Counted from the first letter of the stretch, positions 40,151-49,303 are shown. The stretch: 64,000 nt of DNA from Halobacteriales archaeon QS_1_69_70 (GCA_003021005.1 PXRI01000010.1:1-64000); one strand, 5' to 3'. Notes: generated from the sequence alone by a model not told the origin. Numbers and translations are program-made.

Positions 40151-42364
40151 GTGCAACCCAGCGATCTGACACGACGGCAGCTGCTCGCCCTCGCAGCGGG
40201 AACCGGGACGGCCGGCGTACTCGGCGCGGTCGGCCTCGGCGCCTTCGACCGGGAGGGCGACGCCAGTACCACCGAGATCGGCCCGGAGGAGAGCCGGCGG
40301 CTCGCCGAAACGTTCGCCCCCGTCTACTACTTCGACCGGTACGAGAAGTGGTTCCCGACCGACCCGCGGCCGTACGAAACGGAGGCCGAGGGCGACCCGG
40401 TCGTCGACGGCTTCGCCGCGTTCAACGGCTACACGAAGGCGTTCCGACGGCAGGACGCCCCGCCAGAACCGACCGTGTTCTACCACGTCGTGGGATACGA
40501 GGACTCCACGCTGGCGGCGGTCCAGTACTGGTGGTACGCGGCCTTCGACCAGTTCTCGGTGAACTTCCACTGGCACGACTGGGAGCTCACCCAGGTGTTC
40601 GTCGACCGCGAGACCGAGGAGCCGAAGCTGTTCGTGGGCAGCGCCCACTCCCGGAAGGTGCCGAACAACGAGTTCCTCGGCCCGGAGGAGACCGAGGTCC
40701 CGCGGATACTCCCGGAACTGGGCTCGCACTCCGGCGGGATCTCCGTCAACCGGATCGAGGATCGGTTCACCCGCAACCCTGCAGAGGAGGCCATCGCCGA
40801 CGTCACGAACGCCGCCCTGGAGGAGGTGAGCCGCAGCATTCCGGCCGCCTACGGCCTGCCGCGGGACGAGGGGTTCCGGCTCCCGTACGTCGTCCCCGAA
40901 CTGGACGGCGAGCCCATCTACGACCACGACCGGCTGCCGGCGGTCGACCGGTCGTCGCTCGTCGATGAGCGGCTCACCGTCCGGTCGTTCGAGGACCTCT
41001 CGAGGCCGCCAGAGGACCTCCCGGAGCGGGAGACCGGGCGGCTGTTCGCCTTCGACCCCGCCGACGCCGACGGGGAGGTCGACGTCCGGTACGACCTGAC
41101 ACCGACGACGGAACTCGAACACATCACCGCCTTCACCGGACCGCAGCTCAGCTTCGAGTTCGCCGTCCCCGAGTTCGCCGAGGACCAGGTCGCCAGCCAC
41201 ATCAGGACCACGGAGGTGCCCTGGACCCAGCCGCGATACGAGAACCCGGCCACCGACATCTCGGACCCGGCCCACCGGCAGGCGCTGGCCGACGAGTACG
41301 ACGCCATCGGCGAGCCGGCTCCGGCCAACCGGCTCGTGGTGGCCGTCCGACAGGTCGAGACCGACGACGGGGCTCCGGAGAACGAGGGCGTCACGACCAG
41401 CGAGTCCACGACGGAGAAGGTCGTGCGGGCCGAGAGCGATCCGGTCGCCGTGCCGACCTTCGCCGGCGTCGCCGTCGTCGAGGACCTGCCGCCCGGCGAG
41501 CACCGCCTGACCGTCAACGGCGCGGGCGAGGCGCCGCACAGCGAGCGCGTCGAAGTGACCGAAGGGCCGGGTGCGGACCTGGCCGGCGTCGACGGCGAAA
41601 TCGCGCTCACCCCGAACGAGGCCGCCGTGAAACTCGAGGTCGACGCCGACGGGACCGAGGCCGACCTCCAGAACCTGGCCGTCGAGGACGACTTCGCCGG
41701 GCGGCTCTACGACGCGCCGATCGAGGGCCCCGAGGCCGTCTACGTCCACCGGGGCGGCGCATACACCACGGAGGTCCGGGACGCCGAGGGCGCCCACGGC
41801 GCCTTCCGGGTCAACCCCGACCCGGGCGAGGAGGCGGGTCGCGACGCTGCGGACGGCGCCGCCCGCGTCCGCATCGAGACGCCGGACACCGGGAAGGCCT
41901 CGCTTTCGGCGTTCGTCTCGACCATCAGCCGGGAGACCGCCGTGAGCGTCGACGCCGTCACCGACGTCGCACTCGACGACCTCGACCCACTGGGCGGCGG
42001 CGGAGGCCGAACGGCCACGGCGACCCCGACCGGCGACGGCAGTCGGAACGGGACGCCGACGCCGACGGACGACGAGGACCTGCTCGGGGACGCCGGCCGA
42101 CAGACCGGGGGCGTCACCGGGCTCCTGCGCGCGCTCAAGGCCGTGCTCGCCGCCGCCGACCGGGCGACGGAGGCCGCGGCGGCCGGCGACCGCCAGGCCG
42201 CCAACCGGGCCCTCGAGACGGTGGCCGCCCGCCTCGCGGACGTCCGGGCCAACCTGGAGGGGGCCCGGAGCGACCTCCCCGAGCCGACGGCCAGGGCCGT
42301 CGAGGCCCGGATCGAGCAGGCCATCCGCCGCACCGAGCAGGCCCTCGAGACGGAGAAGCTCTGA
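40151..42364 (+). CDS. Tat-exported protein with Vps62-like domain
   Basis: A 737-residue secreted protein. The Tat signal is DLTRRQLLALAAGTGTAGVL near the N-terminus. Residues about 40-250 contain FAPVYYFDRYEKWFPTDPRPY and NFHWHDWELTQVFVD, reminiscent of Vps62-like domains. A beta-sandwich-like stretch follows, then a Thr/Gly-rich linker (TATATPTGDGSRNGTPTPTD) and a helical Ala-rich tail with regular heptads. I prefer the GTG at 40151 because it leaves a short n-region before the twin Arg; ATG 40082 would add 23 residues. It is divergent from the threonine-synthase-like gene. Function unknown. Confidence 0.7.
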   Translation: MQPSDLTRRQLLALAAGTGTAGVLGAVGLGAFDREGDASTTEIGPEESRRLAETFAPVYYFDRYEKWFPTDPRPYETEAEGDPVVDGFAAFNGYTKAFRRQDAPPEPTVFYHVVGYEDSTLAAVQYWWYAAFDQFSVNFHWHDWELTQVFVDRETEEPKLFVGSAHSRKVPNNEFLGPEETEVPRILPELGSHSGGISVNRIEDRFTRNPAEEAIADVTNAALEEVSRSIPAAYGLPRDEGFRLPYVVPELDGEPIYDHDRLPAVDRSSLVDERLTVRSFEDLSRPPEDLPERETGRLFAFDPADADGEVDVRYDLTPTTELEHITAFTGPQLSFEFAVPEFAEDQVASHIRTTEVPWTQPRYENPATDISDPAHRQALADEYDAIGEPAPANRLVVAVRQVETDDGAPENEGVTTSESTTEKVVRAESDPVAVPTFAGVAVVEDLPPGEHRLTVNGAGEAPHSERVEVTEGPGADLAGVDGEIALTPNEAAVKLEVDADGTEADLQNLAVEDDFAGRLYDAPIEGPEAVYVHRGGAYTTEVRDAEGAHGAFRVNPDPGEEAGRDAADGAARVRIETPDTGKASLSAFVSTISRETAVSVDAVTDVALDDLDPLGGGGGRTATATPTGDGSRNGTPTPTDDEDLLGDAGRQTGGVTGLLRALKAVLAAADRATEAAAAGDRQAANRALETVAARLADVRANLEGARSDLPEPTARAVEARIEQAIRRTEQALETEKL

Positions 42365-42429
42365 GCGGCCGTCCGAACGACGACCGCCTGGACCCAAACC
42401 TGTTTGTGGGGGGCGCCGAACCGGCGTCC

Positions 42430-43689
42430 ATGCACGTCATTGTCGCCGGTGCCGGACTGGCCGGCCTGACCGCCGCCCGTAGCCTTGCTGCCGGCGGCGC
42501 CACCGTCGAGTGTCTCGAAGCGGCCGACCGGGTCGGCGGCCGCGTGGCCACCCGGACGGTCGAGGGGTTCACTCTCGACCGGGGCTTCCAGGTGCTCTTC
42601 ACCGGCTACCCCGCCGTCCGCCGGGAAGTCGACCTCGAAGCGCTGTCGCTGCGGCGGTTCGCGCCGGGGGCGACCATCGCCGCGCCGGACCACCGCTCGA
42701 CGCTGTCGGACCCCCTCGGCGACCCCGCCGGCGCGGTCCCGACGCTGTTGAACCGCGACGTGACGATGGGTGACAAACTCCGCCTGTTCCGGCTCCGGCG
42801 CGAACTCGCCGGCCGGGACCCCGAGGAGCGGTTCGTCGGCGAGGAGACCTCGATCCGTCGGTACCTGGAGCAGCGCGGGTTCTCCGACGGGTTCATCGAG
42901 CGGTTCGCCGAGCCGTTCTACGGCGGGATCACGCTCGACCGGTCGCTGTCGACCTCGAGCCACGTCTTCGAGTACACCTTCGAGATGCTGGCGGCCGGCG
43001 ACGCCGCGGTGCCCGCCGACGGGATGGGCGCCGTCCCGGCACAGCTCCGCTGGCGGGCCGAGACGGCCGGCGCGGCCGTCGAGACCGACCGGACAGTCAC
43101 CGGCGTCGCCACGGACGGCTACGGCGTCGTCGTCGAGACCGACGCGGCGAGCCGGTCGGCCGACGCCGTCGTCGTCGCCACGGACCCGCAGGCCGCCGCG
43201 GACCTGACGGGCGTCGACGCCCCGTCCGACGCCCGGGGCTGTGTGACCGTCCACTGCTCGCTGCCGGCCCACCAGCAGTTGGACACCGGCGCCCGCATCC
43301 TGCTGAACGCGGCCGGCGACCGGCCGAACACGGTCGCGCCGATGAGCGCCGCCGCCCCGGAGTACGCGCCCGACGACCGGCAGCTGCTCGCCGCGACGTT
43401 CCTCGGTGAACAGGAGGCAGACGACGACACGCTGGGCGGGACGGTCCGGGACGCGCTGGCCGCGTGGTACCCGGAGAACCACTTCGGCGAGCTGGACGTG
43501 GTCGGCGTCGACCGGGTGCCGGTCGCCCAGTTCGCCCAGCCGCCGGGGTTCCACGAGGGCCTCCCGGCGGTCGACGCCCCCGACGGTCCGGTGTACCTGG
43601 CCGGCGACCACACGCGGTGGTCGTCGATCCAGGGCGCGCTCGAAAGCGGCCGGGCGGCGGCCGAGGCCGTACAGGCGGATCTCGAATAG
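42430..43689 (+). CDS. FAD-dependent amine oxidase/desaturase-like oxidoreductase
   Basis: A 419-residue flavoprotein. The dinucleotide fold is VIVAGAGLAGLTAARSLA, followed by ECLEAADRVGGRV (ribose-binding Glu and the GG motif), LDRGFQVLFTGYP, and the C-terminal FAD motif VYLAGDHTRWSSIQGALESG. Haloarchaea have several such proteins related to protoporphyrinogen or phytoene-type oxidoreductases; the substrate cannot be named. The start is the ATG 42430; a GTG 24 bases upstream is less likely. A metallophosphoesterase gene converges on it from the other side. Confidence 0.86.
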   Translation: MHVIVAGAGLAGLTAARSLAAGGATVECLEAADRVGGRVATRTVEGFTLDRGFQVLFTGYPAVRREVDLEALSLRRFAPGATIAAPDHRSTLSDPLGDPAGAVPTLLNRDVTMGDKLRLFRLRRELAGRDPEERFVGEETSIRRYLEQRGFSDGFIERFAEPFYGGITLDRSLSTSSHVFEYTFEMLAAGDAAVPADGMGAVPAQLRWRAETAGAAVETDRTVTGVATDGYGVVVETDAASRSADAVVVATDPQAAADLTGVDAPSDARGCVTVHCSLPAHQQLDTGARILLNAAGDRPNTVAPMSAAAPEYAPDDRQLLAATFLGEQEADDDTLGGTVRDALAAWYPENHFGELDVVGVDRVPVAQFAQPPGFHEGLPAVDAPDGPVYLAGDHTRWSSIQGALESGRAAAEAVQADLE

Positions 43690-43717
43690 CAGCGGTCGCC
43701 CCGTGGGGCGGCGGCCG

Positions 43718-44524
43718 TTACAGCAGCTGTCGGCACTCGCCGAGCGGCGGGAACTCGTGGGTCCGGTCGGCCGCCCCGTCCCGGAGGACGGGTCGGAGCG
43801 GGTCGGCCGCGTCGACGAGCGGCGACTGGAAGTCCGCGCCGGTCATGTCGTTGACCGCGACGCCGGTCGGCAGGCGGCTGAAGGCCGGCAGCATCAGGAC
43901 ACCGGCGTCGCCGGCTCCGCGGCCGTGGAGGTAGCAGGGCCGCCGCTGGCCCTCGACGTCCAGCATCGGGTGGTCGTGGCCGACCACGTACCAGTCCGCG
44001 TCCACCGCCGGCCGGACGTGGCCGTGGGCGACCACGACGGAGGTCTCGCCCCCGTCGCCGGCGTCGATCAGGGCGCCGGCGCCTCCGTCTCCCGCGGCGC
44101 CATTGCCGGCGGCATCGTCGCCACCGTCGGCCACGTCGCCGTTGCCCGCGGCGCCGTCGCAAGCGTCGAGTTCATAGGCGGCCGGCGTCGGGCCCTCACA
44201 GAGGTCCGCGACCATCGGGTCGTGGTTGCCGGGCGTGACGACGAACCGCGCGCCGACGTCGGCCGCCGCCGACTCGAGGGCACGGACCGTCTCGACCACC
44301 CCGGTCGGGAGCCCCGAGAAGGAGTGCAGCAGGTCGCCGGCGACGACCACCTCCCGCGGCTCGTACCGCCGACAGAGCGCGGCGAACCGCTCGAGGAGGT
44401 CCTCGTGTTCCCCGAGGCGGAACGCGACGTCGGAGGTCTCGTCGCGTCCCACGTGGAGGTCCGCACATACGAGGGCGTCGGCGGCCGGCAGATAGGCCGC
44501 CCGGTCGCGGGGCTCGAACTCCAT
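43718..44524 (-). CDS. Metallophosphoesterase (SMC04018/YfcE-like)
   Basis: A 268-residue calcineurin-like phosphoesterase. Metal motifs: CADLHVGRD, VVAGDLLHS, TPGNHDP, VVAHGH and GHDHP. An insert of about 30 residues with GNGDVADGGDDAAGNGAAGD repeats sits between GNHDP and AHGH and is probably a disordered loop. The order and size match the archaeal phosphoesterases often found beside Lhr helicases, but no helicase is adjacent here. It starts at the ATG 44522-44524; an upstream extension is Ser/Arg-rich and not coding. Substrate unknown. Confidence 0.83.
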   Translation of the reverse strand: MEFEPRDRAAYLPAADALVCADLHVGRDETSDVAFRLGEHEDLLERFAALCRRYEPREVVVAGDLLHSFSGLPTGVVETVRALESAAADVGARFVVTPGNHDPMVADLCEGPTPAAYELDACDGAAGNGDVADGGDDAAGNGAAGDGGAGALIDAGDGGETSVVVAHGHVRPAVDADWYVVGHDHPMLDVEGQRRPCYLHGRGAGDAGVLMLPAFSRLPTGVAVNDMTGADFQSPLVDAADPLRPVLRDGAADRTHEFPPLGECRQLL

Positions 44525-44773
44525 GCCTGGCTTACCGGGCGCGCGGACAAAGCGGTGACGCAAGCGGGGCGGTGGGGACGGAGAGGTGACCGCCGAAGCC
44601 GCGAGCCGCGGGCTGGACGTCGTGGTCGTCGCCACGACGGACCTCGCCTCCGGTCGATCTTCCCGCTGACCGTTCGCGCAATCGCAAACGCTCCCTGCGG
44701 TCCTGCCTCCCGCCGCTCGCGCCTCGCTACTGATAATACCCGGTGGTGTCCTGTTCTCTACCCATCGACCTTC

Positions 44774-44983
44774 TCACTCGAGTCGCCTCTCCCATCGAGT
44801 CTCGTCTTGATATCTGTGAAGTACAATTAACGTAGCAATTGCAATCAAGGTAACAGTAATTCCTCCAATATTAGGTCGCTCAGGCAGATTAAAGATTACA
44901 GCAACGATGGATATGAGTGCCCATGACGCCACAATTGCGATGATAATTCGGGCCCCCGCGACGAGGACTTTCTCCAATTTCAT
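44774..44983 (-). CDS. Tiny two-helix membrane protein in a low-GC islet
   Basis: 69 residues from ATG 44981-44983, which has GAGGT a few bases upstream; ATG 45028 would add 15. Two membrane helices (VLVAGARIIIAIVASWALISIV and IGGITVTLIAIATLIVLHRY, approximately) are joined by a short loop with NLPERPN. The codons are A/T-rich and unlike the rest of the window. The DNA around the two possible starts is a diverged direct repeat (CCAATTTC.TCTTTTCAA). Probably acquired. Function unknown. Confidence 0.5.
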   Translation of the reverse strand: MKLEKVLVAGARIIIAIVASWALISIVAVIFNLPERPNIGGITVTLIAIATLIVLHRYQDETRWERRLE

Positions 44984-45151
44984 CTTTTCAACCTCGAGAC
45001 CGTTGCTGCTCCAATTTCGTCTTTTCAATCTTAAATCCTAATGCTGATGAATCGGCTCCCTGACCCCGTGAATACATTGCGGATCCCCTGTTTTACACGC
45101 TACTGATAATGCTCCCTACTCGATGATGACCGTAGAGTTCGGGAACGCACG

Positions 45152-45442
45152 CTATACACTGGTTTCCGCACGTCTCGTTTGATTTATTGAGTAAGTGAAG
45201 GCGATCACGGTAACCAGTACGGCGATACTGAATAATACCAGAACAAGGAAAAATACTTCCTGGGCATTATCGTACCAGTAACATTGCCCTGCCGCATACT
45301 CAATACGGAGAAACCTGGTCAGATGGACTGACCCCGACGCTGCAGCCAATGTATCGCATCCTGGGTACGTCGATATGCCGCTATACCAAAGAAAAGCCGC
45401 GATCGCACCCGAGAATATTCCGACCTTTTCTGCTCGGTCCAT
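45152..45442 (-). CDS. Small two-helix membrane protein in a low-GC islet
   Basis: 96 residues. Helix 1 is near residues 7-23 (VGIFSGAIAAFLWYSG), an extracytoplasmic-type loop with two Cys residues (C29, C54) and several Tyr follows, helix 2 is near 63-86, then a short basic tail. A paired Cys in the loop suggests a disulfide. GC is clearly lower than in the surroundings. The AT-rich DNA just upstream (TTTAGTATATTGG on the minus strand) offers a TATA box. No family recognised. Confidence 0.5.
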   Translation of the reverse strand: MDRAEKVGIFSGAIAAFLWYSGISTYPGCDTLAAASGSVHLTRFLRIEYAAGQCYWYDNAQEVFFLVLVLFSIAVLVTVIAFTYSINQTRRAETSV

Positions 45443-45525
45443 ACTCCCAACCTCCCCCCAATATACTAAAGGTTAGTGATACTTTTTTCATGGAGAAAGA
45501 TTCGTAACCGACCGACTTACCCTGG

Positions 45526-47145
45526 TCACCGGTTCCGGCCGAGCGACTCGTGGCTCGTCACCCAGTCGGACGCGGAGATGGCCGCGCCGAGCGACAGCTC
45601 GCCGGCAAGCACCGTCGTCGCGGCGATCTCTGCGAACTTATTGACGTTGCCGGGGCCATCGCAGTCCAACATTGCGAGACACTCCTGTTGGGTCGCCATC
45701 CCGGTGCCGCCGCCGTAGGTCGCGACGATGAGCGACGGGATGGTGACCGAGATGTGCAGGGAGTTATCATCCAACAGCGTGGTGTTAACGATGGCGGCGT
45801 GAGACTCGGCCACGTTGGCCTCGTCCTGGCCGCAGGCGATGAACAGCGACGCGAGGCCGTTTGCGGGATGGGCGCCGTTGGTCTCGCCGTCGACCATCAG
45901 GGCGGCGAGGCTGGCGATCTTCCCGTGGTGGTCGAGGCTCTCGGGTTCGGCGCCGAGGTGGTGGATGCAGGTGTCCTCGTCGAGCGTGACCTCGGCGGTG
46001 ACCCGCTTGCCGCGGGTGTTCATCATGTTGACCGCGGAGGCCTTCTTGTCGGTCGAGGTGTTACCGTCGAGATAGAAGTTCTCGACGTAGCCGGGGTACT
46101 CCTGGAGGATCCAGTTGCAGGCCGCGAAGGTCGCCTTCCCGACCATGTTCTGGCCGGCCGCGTCGCCCGTCCGGTAGCCGAACCGGAGGTGGGCGAAGTT
46201 GTTCGTCATGTAGTCTTCGACCTCGATCAACTCGGCGACGCCGGAGGTCTCCTCGGCCTGCTCCTTGATCGTGTCGTAATGATCGAACACCCAGTCGCGG
46301 AAGTCCCGCGCCTTCCGGGCGTCCTCGAAGACGAACACCGGCGCGCGGTTCATCTTGTCGTCGGTCACCGTCGCCGTCGCGCCGCCACACATGTTGATGG
46401 CCTTCATGCCGCGGCTGTAGGAGGCGACGAGGGTGCCCTCGGTCGTCGCCAGCGGGATGGGGTAGTAGCCGTCGGCGTGCTCGCCGTCGACCTTCACCGG
46501 GCCGGCCAGCCCGAGCGGCATCTGGGCGACGCCGATGAAGTTCTCGATGTTACCCTCCCCGCGGGCGGCGTCGAAGGAGAACTCGGGGACGTGCTCCAGC
46601 TCCACGCCCGTCTCCTCCGCGATGTACTCGTGCCGCCGCTCGATGGCCGCCTGGCTGTAGTTGTCCTCCTCGTCCCGCGGAATCGACGGCAACTGGCCCT
46701 CGTCGCGGATCATGTCGCCGATCTCCAGCGAGAGGTCGCCGAACGGCTTGGCCGTGAACTCGATGGCGATCTCGTGGTCGCCGGCCGGGATCTCCATGTC
46801 CTCGACGATCACGGTGACCGTCCGTCCGACCGGGAACTGGATCGGGTCGTTGTCGGTGACCTGGTCCAGCCGGAACGTGTCGCCGTCGGCGGTCTCGAGC
46901 AGAACCCGCTCCGGATCGACCTCCTGGCCGTTGACGGCGAGCCGGCTGATGCCGGCGAACTTCGCGTCCTGGAGCCGGTTTTTGACCTCGAACTCGACGC
47001 CCCGGTCGGTGTCCTGGAGGCTCCCGTATGTGTAGAGCCGCTTGAGGACCTTGTCGGGGATGTCCAACGAGACGAACCCGCCCCCACCGACGAGGTTGGC
47101 GTAGGCGCGCTTCAGGATACCGCTGTCTGGAGTTGGGATGACCAT
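45526..47145 (-). CDS. HMG-CoA reductase-like protein with N-terminal extension
   Basis: A 539-residue protein. From about residue 190 it is a class I HMG-CoA reductase: NIENFIGVAQMPLG, PLATTEGTLVASYSRG (catalytic Glu), STDKKASAVN (Lys), FIACGQDEANV (Asp), GGGTGMATQ, and a terminal SDWVTSHESLGR with the His. The first 180 residues form a beta-rich domain (VKNRLQDAKFAGISRLAVNG onward) absent from standard haloarchaeal HMGR of about 400 residues. It is probably a paralogue of the mevalonate-pathway enzyme, possibly with another substrate. Start: ATG 47143-47145; the longer upstream frame is not family-like. Confidence 0.8.
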   Translation of the reverse strand: MVIPTPDSGILKRAYANLVGGGGFVSLDIPDKVLKRLYTYGSLQDTDRGVEFEVKNRLQDAKFAGISRLAVNGQEVDPERVLLETADGDTFRLDQVTDNDPIQFPVGRTVTVIVEDMEIPAGDHEIAIEFTAKPFGDLSLEIGDMIRDEGQLPSIPRDEEDNYSQAAIERRHEYIAEETGVELEHVPEFSFDAARGEGNIENFIGVAQMPLGLAGPVKVDGEHADGYYPIPLATTEGTLVASYSRGMKAINMCGGATATVTDDKMNRAPVFVFEDARKARDFRDWVFDHYDTIKEQAEETSGVAELIEVEDYMTNNFAHLRFGYRTGDAAGQNMVGKATFAACNWILQEYPGYVENFYLDGNTSTDKKASAVNMMNTRGKRVTAEVTLDEDTCIHHLGAEPESLDHHGKIASLAALMVDGETNGAHPANGLASLFIACGQDEANVAESHAAIVNTTLLDDNSLHISVTIPSLIVATYGGGTGMATQQECLAMLDCDGPGNVNKFAEIAATTVLAGELSLGAAISASDWVTSHESLGRNR

Positions 47146-47644
47146 GTGCCACACCCTCACCGCACCGGACCAAAAAGATTGCGTAGAACCAGTCGAAACG
47201 GCCGAATGACGCCGATACGCCACGTCCGTCTCGCGATACACCCCGACGGCGATTCGTGCTGGCCGGTCCCTCGAAGTCAGATTGGTGTCGCTGACCGACC
47301 GGACCGCTTCGGGCCGTGGGGCGATTGCGGACAGTCCACCCGTGGCCACCGCTGGTACCCGAGGTCGGCGGCCCAGTATCGCCGGCCGTCCTGGAGGGCT
47401 TCTCTCGGCGCGGAGGGTGAGTGTCCGACGGGCGGGCCGACCCTCGGCCAGGCCAGGGAGGTATTCGTCGACAGGCTCGGGGAAGGTTCCTGTAGCCGTC
47501 CCGGGGTCGGCTGCTGACCCGCCGGTCCATTAGCTTCCCCGACGGGCCGGTCGCGATTGGCGTGTCGGCGCGTGCTCCAATGGCGGCGTGTTATTTGGGA
47601 TGGAACCGCCCCTTTTTCCACGGCAGTCTCCCTATGCATGCTCG
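47146..47644. other. 500-base gap between HMGR-like and DUF5797 genes
   Basis: No convincing gene. A 103-codon frame from ATG 47206 to 47517 (+) begins MTPIRHVRLAIHPDGD, which resembles the opening of Bat-like regulators, but then becomes Arg/Ser/Gly-rich without haloarchaeal character. It may be a decayed start of such a gene. Divergent promoters for the two flanking genes must lie here: CCAAAAAGATTG near 47170 and TGTTATTTGGG near 47590 are the only AT-rich spots. Confidence 0.4.
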
Positions 47645-48127
47645 ATGACGCTCTCGGAGGAGGCCGAGGCCCGGCTGGCGGACCTGGTCGCGTTGCAGCC
47701 AACGAAGAACGGGGAGCTCCAAGAGCGGTGGGGGCTGGACAGCGGGAGCGAGGTCCACCGGTACCTCGAAGCCGAACTCGACGAGTACTACTACCGGAAC
47801 GAGGACAGCCGCATCTGTGCCACGCCCGCGGCGGCCGAGGTGCTCGGGATGGAGACCGACGAGGACCTCGTCCGCGTCCCGGAACTGCGGGCCGAGATCC
47901 TCGAGGTGCTCGCCGGCCCCGACGAGGAGCCCCAGAGCGTCGTGTCGGTGCTGCAGGACGTCCGCGGGGCGGGGGTTGATCCCGACCCCGACGCCGTCCG
48001 GTCCGGCCTCCGGAGCCTCGAGGACCGGGGGGTCGTCGAGGTCGTCCGGAAGACGGTGCCGACGTTCCGGTTGGCCGTCGACCGCGAGGCGTTCGCCGTG
48101 GAGGTCCTGGAGGACGTCGAGGCCTAG
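47645..48127 (+). CDS. DUF5797 family HTH-like protein
   Basis: A 160-residue acidic protein beginning MTLSEEAEARLADLVALQPT, the hallmark opening of the haloarchaeal DUF5797 family. The first 70 residues read as a winged helix (KNGELQERWGLDSGSEVHRYLEAEL, then YYYRNEDSRICAT), and the second half has another helix-strand pattern. It starts at the ATG 47645. Its TAG overlaps the stop of the convergent DUF5787 gene. The role is unknown; DNA binding is inferred from the fold. Confidence 0.82.
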   Translation: MTLSEEAEARLADLVALQPTKNGELQERWGLDSGSEVHRYLEAELDEYYYRNEDSRICATPAAAEVLGMETDEDLVRVPELRAEILEVLAGPDEEPQSVVSVLQDVRGAGVDPDPDAVRSGLRSLEDRGVVEVVRKTVPTFRLAVDREAFAVEVLEDVEA

Positions 48128-49158
48128 CGCCGCCGGCGCCGCTTCCGCGCGAGCAACCGGTCGGTCGCCTTGCCGGGCCCGCCCTCGATCGGCCAGCCCC
48201 CGCGGCGCCACGCGGGCGGCTCCGGCTCGAAGGACGGACACCCGCCGGTGCACTCGGCGGCGGTCTGTTCGCCGTCCTTCGCCCCACACCACGGGAACGG
48301 CCCGGAGGGGTCCCGGAGCCGGAAGTGCCGGCAGTCCGTCCGCATGGTCTCGGCGTACGACCGCCACCCCCGTTCGTAGGCGCGCTCGCCGATCTCCAGT
48401 CGTTTGCCGCGCTTCCAGGCCGGGTCGGCGTATTCGAACTGCGCCGCCGAGGCGTCGGCCTCGGCGCCAGCGGGCCGCTCGAGGATGCGCGTCCCCGGGC
48501 CCGCCGGGTCGAGCGTCCGCGGGTTCCAGACCGTGTCGGCCCGCCAGCCGTCCGGGGTCCCGGCGACCGCGAGGATGCCGACCTCGACCGGGATGGCCTC
48601 GAGCAGCGCGGGCTCGACGTCGGCGGCCGTGGCCTCCGTCGCCAGCCACACCTCGTCGGCCAGGCCCAACGCCACGTCGTGTTCGAGCTGGCCGGACAGT
48701 GCCCGGGCCGCGGCGGCGTCGAGGTCCGGCTTGTTCTCGATGGCGACGACGCGATCGACCCAGTCGGGGTACCGGTAGCGCCGCCGGAGTTCGACACGGT
48801 TGCCCCGCTTGCGGGTCTCGACGAATCCGCGGTCGGCGGCGCGGTGGACGGCCTCCCGGACGTACCGCCAGGGGTAGCCGGGCTGTGGGAGCGCGTCCCG
48901 GTAGTACGCCCACGAGCCCGGGGCGTGCCGCGCCACGTGCAGGAGGTCGGCGTCGAGCCGCCCGTCGCCGAACGGCGCCCGCCGGTCCAGCGCCTCGCGG
49001 GTCGTCTCCACGACGACGGTGTCCCACCGGCGGCGCCGGGTGCCGAGCTGGCGGGCGACGATGGCGACCCGGTCGCCATCGGCCTCGCTATCCCCGCCGG
49101 GCGGCCAGTGGCGCTCGGCCCAGCGACAGACGCGCAACTCGAAGCCGAACTCCTTCAC
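48124..49158 (-). CDS. DUF5787 family protein
   Basis: A 344-residue protein of a haloarchaea-specific family. KEFGFELRVCRWAERHW opens it. A restriction-endonuclease-like patch, VDRVVAIENKPDLDAAAARAL, with a D...E-x-K arrangement, lies near residues 135-155. The C-terminal third has four conserved Cys residues (CRHF, WCGA, CTGGC). The ExK motif and Cys cluster suggest a nuclease with a metal or Fe-S site, but this is inference. It starts with GTG 49156-49158. Confidence 0.78.
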   Translation of the reverse strand: MKEFGFELRVCRWAERHWPPGGDSEADGDRVAIVARQLGTRRRRWDTVVVETTREALDRRAPFGDGRLDADLLHVARHAPGSWAYYRDALPQPGYPWRYVREAVHRAADRGFVETRKRGNRVELRRRYRYPDWVDRVVAIENKPDLDAAAARALSGQLEHDVALGLADEVWLATEATAADVEPALLEAIPVEVGILAVAGTPDGWRADTVWNPRTLDPAGPGTRILERPAGAEADASAAQFEYADPAWKRGKRLEIGERAYERGWRSYAETMRTDCRHFRLRDPSGPFPWCGAKDGEQTAAECTGGCPSFEPEPPAWRRGGWPIEGGPGKATDRLLARKRRRRR

Positions 49159-49272
49159 GGGCGTGGCTGGGAGGGGCGGCGACGTAAGCGGTTCGCCCCG
49201 ACGGCCGGAACGTACGGGACGGCCGGCAGCCGACCCGCCGCCGGGTTTTGGAGCGTCGCGCTCGGATGAAAA

Positions 49273-49279
49273 CTTATTA
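49273..49279 (+). promoter_or_regulatory. TATA box of the 49304 gene
   Basis: CTTATTA in GAAAACTTATTACGG, 25-31 bases upstream of the ATG at 49304, in otherwise GC-rich DNA; the transcript is probably leaderless. Confidence 0.55.
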
Positions 49280-49303
49280 CGGTACAGTGTCGAGCTACCG
49301 TCG

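Noticed and set aside
39965-42397. A very long minus-strand frame opposite the Tat-exported protein
   Set aside because: Val/Gly/Arg-rich shadow. The plus strand has a clear Tat signal and acidic haloarchaeal composition.
47206-47517. A 103-codon frame resembling the start of a Bat-like regulator
   Set aside because: Only the first 15 or so residues look family-like; the rest is Arg/Ser/Gly-rich. Kept as a possible remnant inside the intergenic entry, not as a gene.
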